A DNA stretch of 8,411 nt. Source: Acidimicrobiaceae bacterium (GTDB lineage: Bacteria; Actinomycetota; Acidimicrobiia; Acidimicrobiales; Acidimicrobiaceae). A model generated the notes under the pieces. It saw only the letters and a program-made list of their open reading frames with translations. It ran no database searches and was not told the origin of the DNA. The stretch is taken from positions 1-8,411 of the forward strand of contig JABEUO010000167.1 in the NCBI GenBank assembly GCA_013044415.1. Direction: 5' to 3'. This document shows positions 1 through 7,000 of this stretch, piece after piece (the first letter of the stretch is position 1; every line of letters starts with the position of its first letter). The position numbers and the translations under genes are program-made.

Positions 1-84
1 GTAACCAAAGAACTAGTTGACTATCTCAATGCGACGACATTCCCCTACTCTTTGCTGGATTTCACGGAGCAGGTCAGTGTGTGA
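1..84 (+). CDS. C-terminal fragment of an unidentified protein (5' end outside window)
   Basis: From the first base, this frame stays open for 27 codons and ends at TGA (82-84); the other two plus frames hit stops within about 18 bases. The peptide (starts VTKELVDYLN, ends DFTEQVSV) has a normal soluble-protein composition with hydrophobic and acidic residues alternating, as at the end of a folded domain. It is too short to assign to a family, and an open stretch of this length can arise by chance. Minus-strand frames are also open here, so the direction is not certain. If it is real, this gene ends about 450 bases before thiO and reads in the same direction. No obvious terminator hairpin with a T-run follows it. 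Confidence 0.4.
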   Translation, partial: VTKELVDYLNATTFPYSLLDFTEQVSV

Positions 85-480
85 CGTCTATAGATGAGAA
101 ATGGATCGACTGTGGGCACACTTGCGGTGGCTGGAAGCAAAGAGCAAAATATCTTGACGGCCGAGGTTCTGAAACTTGACTCCAAGCTGATAAAACGGCT
201 CGTGTCGGGTATCCCCCGGCCAACGAAGCTGGTATGCACCTCAACTTAGGGCATGAGCTCTGATAAGCGTCAAGACCGGGCATCGGCCGAGGAGCATTTA
301 GACCGCTAACCGAGTCAAGCAGCCTTATCTATTGCCACCGATTCGTCGCCACTGGGCCATTTAGCAGCGATGGCGTGATTGAAGCGATGCCAACTAAACC
401 CAACCAAGCGTTCGCGCCAGAGGCTTCGTCAGGGAGGATGGAGATTCGGCATTAAGAGCCAGATTTTAAACACGATCGTC

Positions 481-503
481 GGGACTCCAGAAAAGGGGCT
501 CCC
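481..503 (+). promoter_or_regulatory. Leader hairpin upstream of the thiO SD hairpin
   Basis: GGGACTCC (481-488) can pair with GGGGCTCCC (495-503) around the loop AGAAAA, with one bulged C at 499 and one G-T wobble. Its last two pairs use bases 502-503, which are also the first bases of the SD-sequestering hairpin. The two structures therefore compete partially at their junction. The pairing is visible in the sequence; any regulatory role is inference. Confidence 0.35.
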
Positions 504-525
504 TCCTAGTCTTTGGGGTAGGAGG
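502..525 (+). promoter_or_regulatory. Hairpin sequestering the thiO Shine-Dalgarno
   Basis: CCTCCTA (502-508) is the exact reverse complement of TAGGAGG (519-525), separated by a 10-base loop. The 3' arm contains the complete, near-ideal Shine-Dalgarno AGGAGG (520-525), which lies 7 bases before the TTG start at 533. Folding would hide the ribosome binding site. This is the geometry of a translational off-state, such as a riboswitch expression platform, an RNA thermometer or a protein-controlled leader. There is no T-run, so it is not an intrinsic terminator. Confidence 0.55.
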
Positions 526-532
526 AAATATC

Positions 533-1684
533 TTGACCAGTCAAACAAGAATCGCAGTCATCGGTGGCGGGGCCGCCGGACTCTCCTTAGCACTAAAGTT
601 TCTTAGTCGCGGTTGCGAAGTCTCAATTTACGATCCAAAAGTTGGAAGCGGTGCCTCAAACGTCGCCGCCGGCATGTTGGCACCGGCTTCTGAAGCTAAC
701 TTTGACGAGCCGTTTCTGGCCGACCTGATGGAAAAGGCGTCGCGATATTGGGGGAGCTTCGCCGCTGAAATAGCAGATCTAGCCGGAATCCCTATTGGTT
801 ACCAGCCAACTGGCACAATCGTCTTCGGGGCAGATAGCGGCGACTTGGCTTACCTGGAAAGAGCGAGCAACTATCTAATATCCAGGGGGGTCTCGGTCCA
901 GCCGTTGACTTTACGCGAGAGACGAAAAATTGAACCCTTGCTCTCGCCAGACATTGCCGGAGCTTCCTTTATATCTGGGGACCACCAAGTCAATAACCGA
1001 CAATTTCTCAGGGCATTGACGATGATTTTAGAGAGGTCTGGGACGACTTTCATAGCGTCAAGGGTTTCTGCTATCTCGGAGCTTTCTACTCACGTTGACC
1101 TGCAATGTGAGTCTGGCGCCGAAAAGCCGAGATCATTCGACCTGTGCGTCATCGCCGCCGGAGCATGGTCAGATTCACTTTTTAGAATGATCGACAGGTC
1201 CGATATAGCAACTCAACTCCTACCGGTAAAGGGGCAGATTCTTCGAGTCAACGCTGACCAAAATTATGGCGCACCATCGCACGTCGTGCGTGGAGCGGTA
1301 AATAATCGCCCCGTTTACATGGTACCTAGGGTTGATCAAGAAGTGGTGGTCGGTGCGACCATGGAGGAGGTCGGTTTTGACACCACTCAGCGTCTCGGAG
1401 CCATCACCGACATTCTCGCAGATGCTACGAGGGTTATCCCGTCGATCAGGGAATCATCGCTCTTTGAGACAAACTTCGGCTTTCGCCCTGGAACATCAGA
1501 TAACCTACCCCTTGTAGGACAGGTAAGTGGGACGATCTGGGCGCACACCGGTCACTTCCGCCATGGCATCCTCGTCTCCCCTTTTACCGCTGACGCTCTG
1601 GACAGGGCTATATTTAACGACTCACCACCGGATTGGCTTAAAGAAACTACACCCAATAGGTTCAAGTTAGAAGTTCTCAATTAG
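533..1684 (+). CDS. thiO: Glycine oxidase ThiO (FAD-dependent, thiazole branch of thiamine synthesis)
   Basis: A 383-residue flavoprotein of the DAO/glycine oxidase family, at the usual family length. It oxidises glycine to the imine (dehydroglycine) that ThiG uses to build the thiazole ring, and is expected to be cytosolic. The N-terminus carries the Rossmann dinucleotide fold IAVIGGGAAGLS (residues 7-18), with an acidic D34 at the end of the second strand, followed by AAGMLAPASEA (45-55), a strong ThiO landmark. Near the C-terminus, GTSDNLPLVG and GHFRHGI place R343 where family members bind the substrate carboxylate. The TTG start at 533 is supported by AGGAGG seven bases upstream and by the Rossmann strand beginning at residue 7. 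It heads thiO-thiS-thiG; the gap to thiS is 116 bases. Its SD sits in a hairpin. Other amino-acid oxidases are possible, but the neighbours settle the role. Confidence 0.95.
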   Translation: MTSQTRIAVIGGGAAGLSLALKFLSRGCEVSIYDPKVGSGASNVAAGMLAPASEANFDEPFLADLMEKASRYWGSFAAEIADLAGIPIGYQPTGTIVFGADSGDLAYLERASNYLISRGVSVQPLTLRERRKIEPLLSPDIAGASFISGDHQVNNRQFLRALTMILERSGTTFIASRVSAISELSTHVDLQCESGAEKPRSFDLCVIAAGAWSDSLFRMIDRSDIATQLLPVKGQILRVNADQNYGAPSHVVRGAVNNRPVYMVPRVDQEVVVGATMEEVGFDTTQRLGAITDILADATRVIPSIRESSLFETNFGFRPGTSDNLPLVGQVSGTIWAHTGHFRHGILVSPFTADALDRAIFNDSPPDWLKETTPNRFKLEVLN

Positions 1685-1688
1685 GGAA

Positions 1689-1743
1689 AGGTCGGACAGG
1701 GAGACCTGACTTGTGGGTTAGATCGACCAGCTTCGCCCGGTCG
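1689..1743 (+). other. Two short hairpins between thiO and thiS
   Basis: AGGTC (1689-1693) pairs with GACCT (1703-1707), and CGACC (1724-1728) pairs with GGTCG (1739-1743). Neither is followed by a T-run, so neither looks like a Rho-independent terminator. They may protect or process the operon mRNA between thiO and thiS, or may be chance: 5-bp stems are common. Confidence 0.25.
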
Positions 1744-1761
1744 CACCGAGCCTACAAGGAG

Positions 1762-1789
1762 ATATTTTGACAAGAATATTTTGACAAGG
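1762..1789 (+). repeat. Tandem 14-bp duplication ahead of thiS
   Basis: ATATTTTGACAAGA (1762-1775) is followed directly by ATATTTTGACAAGG (1776-1789): two head-to-tail units differing at the last base. The first unit directly follows a good Shine-Dalgarno, AAGGAG (1756-1761), which is properly spaced from a TTG at 1767. That TTG opens only a five-codon frame ending at TGA 1782-1784. Each unit also contains TTGACA, identical to the sigma-70 -35 consensus, but no strong -10 follows. The second unit supplies the AAGGA (1786-1790) used by the real thiS start at 1801. Confidence 0.75.
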
Positions 1790-1800
1790 AAGCATACAAA

Positions 1801-2037
1801 GTGGAAAACCCGGCAAAAAAAGCTGACTCCGAGAATGTGACGATCTTGGTCAATGGAGAAGCGAAGTTGGTCAGAGCCGGAACTTCATTGGATGAACTCC
1901 TAGACATACTTAACCTTCCCAAAGTGGGGGTTGCAGCGGCGCTGGACGCAGAGGTGGTGCATAGAAGAATGTGGCCGGAGACGATACTTACCGAAGGCCA
2001 TAAAGTTGAAATCCTGACGATCGCTCAAGGTGGTTAA
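1801..2037 (+). CDS. thiS: Sulfur carrier protein ThiS
   Basis: A 78-residue ubiquitin-like sulfur carrier. Its C-terminal Gly-Gly (residues 77-78, in the tail IAQGG) is the hallmark: the terminal glycine is adenylated by ThiF and converted to a thiocarboxylate that delivers sulfur to ThiG. The beta-grasp core starts at VTILVNGE (about residues 13-20), followed by the helix with SLDELLDIL and the segment GVAAALDAEVV. Family members are usually about 65-70 residues, so the charged N-terminus MENPAKKADSEN is about a dozen residues longer than usual. The GTG at 1801 has AAGGA 10 bases upstream; a GTG further in (VTILVNGE) would restore normal length but has no clear SD. The next gene, thiG, starts 25 bases downstream, as expected for partners that form a complex. 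No ThiF gene is visible here. Confidence 0.94.
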   Translation: MENPAKKADSENVTILVNGEAKLVRAGTSLDELLDILNLPKVGVAAALDAEVVHRRMWPETILTEGHKVEILTIAQGG

Positions 2038-2062
2038 ATTTCAGGTTTATAAGGAGAGCTAG

Positions 2063-2839
2063 TTGCAAGTCGAACCCCTAAAGCTGGGCTCATACGTCAT
2101 CAACAATCGTCTCATACTCGGGACGGGAGGGGCGATGAGCCATGAGACAATTGCAGAGTCGATTGCCGCCAGTGGAACAGAGTTGGTGACCGTGGCGATT
2201 CGGAGGATTAAGCCCACCGGTTCGGGTCAATCACTCTATGACATGCTCCGAGGGCTAAAGGTCCAAATCCTTCCTAACACTGCTGGTTGCTTCACCGCCA
2301 AAGAAGCGATCATCACCGCCGAACTTGCCAGGGAAGCCCTAGAGACCAACGTTGTGAAACTAGAGGTCATCGCGGACGACAAAACTCTCTTGCCTCAGCC
2401 TCTAGAGCTAATTGATGCGGCTGAAGAGTTAGTGTCTAGGGGTTTTTTCGTTTTGGCCTATACCAATGATGACCCCATCTTTGGCCGAAATCTGCAATCT
2501 GTCGGCGTCAGTGCGGTAATGCCATTAGGTGCCCCCATTGGAACCGGTCTCGGAGTGCGAAATCCACACAACATAGCGCTCATGCGAGAACTCGTTACCA
2601 TTCCATTGGTTTTAGACGCCGGTATCGGCACTGCCTCGGATGCCGCATTGGCGATGGAGCTTGGATGCGATGCGGTTTTAGCGGCAACCTCGATAACCAG
2701 AGCCGACTCTCCTGCGGTCATGGCCAGAGCAATCTCCTTGGCGATAGAAGCTGGGTATCTAGCTCACCGTGCCGGTCGAGTACCAAAGAGGCACCTAGCC
2801 TTGGCGTCTACTTCCGATGAAGGAAGGGCTGATCTCTAG
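2063..2839 (+). CDS. thiG: Thiazole synthase ThiG
   Basis: A 258-residue TIM-barrel enzyme that condenses 1-deoxy-D-xylulose 5-phosphate, dehydroglycine (from ThiO) and ThiS-thiocarboxylate to make the thiazole phosphate. K99 in NVVKLEVIADD corresponds to the lysine that forms the DXP Schiff base, with E101 two residues on, and D185 in LDAGIGTASDAA matches the other catalytic acid. LPNTAGCFTAKEA (70-82), YTNDDP (133-138) and MPLGAPIGTGLGVRNPHNI (153-171) are classic ThiG segments. Length is normal. The TTG start at 2063 is fixed by AAGGAG (2051-2056) six bases upstream and by the match to the family N-terminus. The GTGGAMS segment and the AATSITRADSP stretch resemble actinobacterial rather than proteobacterial ThiG. 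The 25-base spacing makes co-transcription with thiS near certain. A weak AT-rich hairpin (AAATC/GATTT, 2859-2872) follows the stop. Confidence 0.97.
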   Translation: MQVEPLKLGSYVINNRLILGTGGAMSHETIAESIAASGTELVTVAIRRIKPTGSGQSLYDMLRGLKVQILPNTAGCFTAKEAIITAELAREALETNVVKLEVIADDKTLLPQPLELIDAAEELVSRGFFVLAYTNDDPIFGRNLQSVGVSAVMPLGAPIGTGLGVRNPHNIALMRELVTIPLVLDAGIGTASDAALAMELGCDAVLAATSITRADSPAVMARAISLAIEAGYLAHRAGRVPKRHLALASTSDEGRADL

Positions 2840-2990
2840 CTGACTCGCCCTACCGGATAAATCAGTGGATTTCCCAACCAATGACCTGGTCGCGACTCGT
2901 TTCCTGCTCTTAGGCGCTAACTGGTTATCGGAAGGAAATGAAAGTTTCCGCTGGGATTAAGTGCCGACCTCCTTTCATAGTTCCTCTTTA

Positions 2991-3047
2991 CGGTGCAGAA
3001 ATCACCTTAAAGGCTGGACTAATAAGGGCAAGTAGTTTGCTGCACCG
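2991..3047 (+). promoter_or_regulatory. Candidate structured RNA element upstream of thiD
   Basis: CGGTGCAG (2991-2998) is the exact reverse complement of CTGCACCG (3040-3047). The stem extends inward by AAA (2999-3001) with TTT (3036-3038), leaving a single bulged G3039: 11 pairs with one bulge. Nested inside, CCTTA (3005-3009) pairs with TAAGG (3023-3027) around a 13-base loop. There is no T-run after the stem, so it is not a simple terminator. Whether it is transcribed and functional is inference. Confidence 0.4.
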
Positions 3048-3073
3048 CATACGCTCTGAGCCCTGGTATCTCA

Positions 3074-3107
3074 GGCCTTGTTGGGCATCAGTTTACCCAG
3101 CCCGGCC
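3074..3107 (+). other. Second GC-rich inverted repeat before thiD
   Basis: GGCC (3074-3077) and GGGC (3083-3086) face GCCC (3100-3103) and GGCC (3104-3107), an eight-pair composite stem interrupted by five unpaired bases on one side. TGGG (3082-3085) with CCCA (3096-3099) is an alternative. It follows the element at 2991-3047 after a small CTGAG/CTCAG hairpin whose last base is shared. This may be part of a longer folded leader, or chance in a GC-rich patch. Confidence 0.25.
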
Positions 3108-3184
3108 ATTAGGGTTAGGGAGTGACCAATCAACGAAACGGCTAGCTTCACGATTACTTTCGAAGCCAACAAGGGGGTCCGCAA

Positions 3185-4006
3185 TTGTCACTCAGTTCAA
3201 AAACTCCACCGGTCGCTCTAACCATTGCCGGTTCGGACTCTTCTGGAGGGGCTGGCATTCAAGCTGATCTGAAAACCTTTGCTGCATTGAAAGTGTACGG
3301 AACGAGTGCTATCTCCGCCATCACCGCCCAAAACACCAATGGCGTGGAGAAGGTGCAGATTTTACTACCAGATATCGTCGAAGCTCAGGTGCAAGCCGTC
3401 ACATCCGACATGTTCGTACGAGCAACCAAGGTAGGTATGCTCGGCAGCTTCGAAAATGTCGCCCTCTTAGCGCGGATGATAGACGAGGGAACAATAGAGA
3501 AGGTTGTAGTGGATCCAGTAATGGTTGCCACCTCCGGCGATCGGTTGATGAATCTAGGAGTTGACAAATCCTACATAGAACTTATCCTCCCCAGGACCTT
3601 CATATTGACTCCTAACCTCACCGAAGCCCAGACCTTGCTCAGGGCAGAAATCTCTTCCGTCGAGCAACTAACCGAAGCTGCATTTACACTATGCTCGATG
3701 GGCCCCAAATACGTGCTTCTAAAGGGTGGACACCTCAACTCGAATGAGAGCATCGACATCCTTTGTGATGGGAAAAATGCCCACCAGCTCAAAAGTAGAA
3801 GGATTTTCACGGAAAATACCCACGGAACGGGTTGCACCCTTTCGTCTGCCGTAGCCGCTTCGTTGGCCAAGGGTCAGGATGTCTTGACCGCGGTGAAAAA
3901 TGCGAAAATCTACGTCGCTAAGTCGATTGAAGGCGGATCCCATTGGGCGATAGGCAAAGGGAATGGCCCACTAGACCACTTTGGATGGTCGGTCCAAGAC
4001 CACTGA
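3185..4006 (+). CDS. thiD: Hydroxymethylpyrimidine/phosphomethylpyrimidine kinase ThiD
   Basis: A 273-residue ribokinase-fold enzyme that phosphorylates HMP and then HMP-P to HMP-PP, the pyrimidine precursor joined to the thiazole by ThiE. The N-terminal substrate motif AGSDSSGGAGIQADLKTF begins at residue 15. VVDPVMVATSGDRL, LTPNLTEA and VLLKGGHL follow in family order. The C-terminal HGTGC motif (213-217) carries the anion-hole glycines and the reactive cysteine C217 typical of ThiD. The length is standard for a stand-alone ThiD, with no ThiE or TenA fusion. The TTG start at 3185 has AAGGGGG (3171-3177) seven bases upstream. It lies 345 bases after thiG, so it may have its own promoter as well as read-through. 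Its TGA (4004-4006) directly abuts the stop of the convergent ATPase gene. Confidence 0.96.
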   Translation: MSLSSKTPPVALTIAGSDSSGGAGIQADLKTFAALKVYGTSAISAITAQNTNGVEKVQILLPDIVEAQVQAVTSDMFVRATKVGMLGSFENVALLARMIDEGTIEKVVVDPVMVATSGDRLMNLGVDKSYIELILPRTFILTPNLTEAQTLLRAEISSVEQLTEAAFTLCSMGPKYVLLKGGHLNSNESIDILCDGKNAHQLKSRRIFTENTHGTGCTLSSAVAASLAKGQDVLTAVKNAKIYVAKSIEGGSHWAIGKGNGPLDHFGWSVQDH

Positions 4007-4009
4007 TCA
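4004..4009. other. Back-to-back stop codons of convergent genes (TGATCA)
   Basis: TGA at 4004-4006 ends thiD on the plus strand. TCA at 4007-4009 is the TGA stop of the ATPase on the minus strand. The palindrome TGATCA serves both genes with no intergenic base, so each transcript must end inside the other gene. No intrinsic terminator with a T-run is visible on either strand nearby. Short hairpins (TTGGA/TCCAA at 3981-3997 and the palindrome at 4024-4033) flank it. Confidence 0.95.
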
Positions 4010-7000
4010 CCCTTTGGCCAAGCCGGCTAGCCGACTTGCACTTCGAATGGGCGATATCCTATCGAGCTCGATCAATTCAAATTCCCACCCGGAGCCTGGA
4101 TCGCCACCAGAACTTCTGAATTCATTGGCCGCTTGCAGCAGTCCTTCGGCATGGCCTTCGTGGCAGGTAAGGTAGAAAAGTTGGCGCGAAGCTGAAGCGG
4201 CTAGAACCGCTTGATATCCATGCTGCCTACGTTCGGTATCGATATTCACCATCACGTCGTCAAATATCACCGGCCACCCTTGCTGGATAGACCCGTCAAT
4301 AGCAAGAAAAGCTACCCTAAGGGATAGCAAAAGTAAATCCAATGTGCCCGAAGATAGCTCTGAGGTCTGTAACTCCCTGTTGTTCTCGTCGATAACGTAG
4401 ATCGCCCCTCCCCTATCTGCAATGATCTCCATATAGCGACCACCAGATGCGAGGGAGAAAATCTGAGATGCATGGGAAAGTACCATCGGCTGACCCACCT
4501 TAGCGAAGGCTAACCTGGACCCCTCTACCAAATCCCTACCAACTGACAACTTAGCAAACTCAACTAGGGAAGCCTTGATCTCCTCCCCCACGATCCCCAT
4601 TTCAATAGCTAGCTCTGACATAGAAATTTCCTGAAGCTCGACGCTCTTCCGAGCGGAACTTGAACTATCCATTAGAAGCCTGTCGCGAAACTGGTCTAGC
4701 TCCGAACAAATATCACCGGCGGCTTCAGCAAAGCTTTGAAAATAGGTAACTTTCCTCTCCAATTCATCGGGCTTTACCATGTCGTCTTCGAATTGAGTCG
4801 TCCCCTCGGAGCGGATAAATTCAATCAAATCTGCTACCTTGCCAAAGGTAACCACTTCAGATTTCACCGGATTAGCAATGGAATTCTGCTGGCCAAAGAA
4901 GTCTCCCATCGTCTTTGAAAGGTCTTCCATCGCCAATATTCCATCGGTCAGTGCCTGCCTTTGAATTTCGTATGCAATAGCTTCCTCCCTCCTAGAGGAG
5001 AGATTGCGTAGAAGCTCATCCACTGTAGATGGCGAGTAACGGAGCCCAAAAGTATCAAAAAGTATGCTGTTTTCCACCTTGTGGGATTCGAATTCTCCTT
5101 CAAGGAGACCAATTTCTCCTCCGAGACGGTCCAACTGCTGGTACCGATCCCTGGTCGTCCGTTCAAGATCACTTAGCTCTCGCCTTAGCTCCTCCAGCTC
5201 GCCACGTTGTCCAAATCCCCTTGCCATTCTCGAAAGAGACTCAAAAGCTCGCGTCGCATGCAGGTCAAAGGTGGCCCTAAGTTCGTCCCTCTTTGCTAAA
5301 AGTATGCCTCTTTGTACTGCAAAATGCTCTCTAAGCTGATCCAGCCGCCAAAGCTCACGGTCCTCAATCACCTGCTGCGCCACTGGACCATACCTGTAGC
5401 GAACGTTGAAGGTGTGCTCATACTCCCTCTCGATCTGTTTCAGCAGAATGTCCATCTCGGTTTCAGCTTTTACGCTCTGGTCATGGAGGGATTTGCGTAG
5501 CTCCATTATGCGAACCTTTTCGGCGACCTCGCCAGCTAGCGTGGATATCTCATCGGTCAGCTTTGACAGTTCTAACCTCAATAGCTCGTCTACCAGAATT
5601 TGCGATCCCAGTCGCTCTGAAAGCCGATTGCCCATCTCTCTTTGTTCAGTCAATTTCGCCTTGAACGACCCGAGCAGCTCTTTGTCAATTTCGTCGAAGC
5701 TGCCCTTATGAAGAAAGAACCCAAATAGCAGTAGGAGAAATCCGGCAATAACGCCAGCAATCTTGGAGTAATTCAAAAAAGGCGATACCCGGCTAAAAGA
5801 GATGAGAACGAGGGCAAGAACGATCAGCATTACCGCCGAATATGTTGCCAGGACTAAAGGCGCCACCCTTCGTCCTTTAGCACGTGAAATGCGGTCCTCG
5901 ATCTCTCTCAATTGCCTTCTCGAATCTGCAAACTCCTCCAGGGCCCACTTAAGGCTCTGCTTCGAAGCAAGCTCGTCTTGGTCGCCTTGGAGAAACAGAT
6001 CCTCCTTGGGCAGAGACTCAGCGATAGTGTGGATCCTGCTCAGCTCGGTATCCACCACCGATAGCCTTTCTCCCAGCCCGACAATCATCGAAAGTTTTTT
6101 CTCAAAATTCTCTGGTGAAATAGTAACATCGGGTACCTCACCTCGACCAATGAGAAGTTGGCGATCAATGGATTGCTCAACTTCCCTTAGGTCCCGATTG
6201 ACAGTTTCGAGAGACCGATCTATCCCTGCTAGATCAACTTCTAACGCTTTGTAGGTCTCCGAAAGGGCAGAACGGTGGGCATCGGTGAATGAGGAATTCT
6301 TGACCTCCTCGGCGAGACGAGATCTAGCTGATTTCTTAGCCTCGATCTCTCTCGAAATAAGCATAAGGTTCGATACTGAACTCCGCAATTCGTCTATTTG
6401 GCCAGGAGCTAATCTCGGCAAATGGCTCAGCTTCGAAGAGGACCTCCAAACGGTAGCCATCCCCTGAAATGACGCTCCAACCTCACCAAGTAGTCTCTCA
6501 GCTTGCCGCAGGTAAACGAGGCAATCATCGATCCATTTCAGGGTCGTCTGACCTAGAATGCTTGCCTTTTGCAGTTCGAAAGAATGAACGAATCCCTCTT
6601 CGATGGCATTCTTTTGCTCACGAAGCATCTCGTAGCGTTGGATCAGAAGCTTCAGTCGGCAGTCAGCTCTTGGCCTGTATATTTCGTCGGCCAATCTTCT
6701 AAACTCCTCAGAAACCAGAGATAGATCGACACCGACACCTCCACTTTGCACGAAAGTTGCAACCAGAGATTCGACCTCCTTAGGCGAAGCATTGGTAAAA
6801 AGAGCGAGGTCCGTATATCCGACAACACAGAGCCGTCCTAGCTGATTGAGCTGGGAGTTCTTCGTAGTATTCAGAAGGTCATAGGTAAGTCGAGCTTGAG
6901 GACGAAGGGCGTATCCCTCAGAAAGAGATTCGACCCTACGACCCTTCTCGTCCCTTTTTACTCTGAGTAATGTATCGTCGACTTCGATCTCAATCGAACC

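Larger units (their letters stand above)
85..532 (+). other. Non-coding stretch upstream of thiO (leader/intergenic)
   Basis: I see no convincing gene in this 448-base stretch. A 51-codon ATG frame at 94-249 lacks a ribosome binding site, and overlapping minus-strand frames are equally open. The 3' half contains several possible RNA stems. GCCAT (356-360) can pair with ATGGC (370-374), with CGCCA (347-351) competing for part of the same partner. A longer imperfect stem pairs 377-385 with 423-430. Two hairpins lie just before the start codon. The conserved TPP riboswitch landmarks (CTGAGA and the ACCTGATCTGGATAATGCCAGCG-type core) are not visible. No -35/-10 pair stood out. It probably contains the thiO promoter and 5' UTR. 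Confidence 0.5.
2840..3184 (+). other. 345-base gap between thiG and thiD with inverted repeats
   Basis: There is no supported gene here. An ATG frame at 2938-3267 overlaps the thiD start, has an SD only one base from its ATG and encodes a Trp/Cys/Arg-rich, non-protein-like chain. The 3' half (2991-3107) is rich in complementary arms, described separately. I looked for TPP landmarks on both strands and found none; CTGAG (3056-3060) is merely one arm of a small hairpin with CTCAG (3070-3074). The gap is long enough to carry a separate promoter and leader for thiD, but I cannot point to a convincing -35/-10 pair. Confidence 0.5.

Noticed and set aside
94..249. 51-codon ATG frame in the thiO upstream region
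   Set aside because: There is no Shine-Dalgarno before the ATG, minus-strand frames are equally open here, and no family is recognisable. It remains a faint possibility.
45..283. Two minus-strand frames of 64 and 69 codons
   Set aside because: They overlap each other in different frames, have Cys/Ser-rich compositions unlike real proteins and show no recognisable motif.
347..356. GCCACTG resembling part of a B12-box
   Set aside because: The rest of the cobalamin riboswitch core is absent, and the short match is expected by chance.
250..532. TPP riboswitch before thiO
   Set aside because: Expected for a thiamine operon, but neither CTGAGA nor the conserved ACCTGAT...GCCAGCG..AGGGA core could be found on either strand.
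379..606. 75-codon plus-strand frame overlapping the thiO start
   Set aside because: It overlaps the first 74 bases of thiO in another frame, is very rich in Arg/Trp/Ser and has no supporting SD.
2840..3184. TPP riboswitch before thiD
   Set aside because: Fragments such as CTGGTTATCGGAAGGAA (from 2921) and CTGAG vaguely recall the consensus, but the order, spacing and P4/P5 core are wrong.
2938..3267. 109-codon plus-strand frame between thiG and thiD
   Set aside because: The SD is only one base from the ATG, the product is Arg/Ser/Trp/Cys-rich and unlike a folded protein, and the frame runs 83 bases into thiD.
5029..6467. Several plus-strand frames of 60-150 codons opposite the ATPase
   Set aside because: They are Ser/Arg/Leu-rich mirror images of a coiled-coil gene, a usual antisense artefact, and the minus-strand protein has clear domain motifs.
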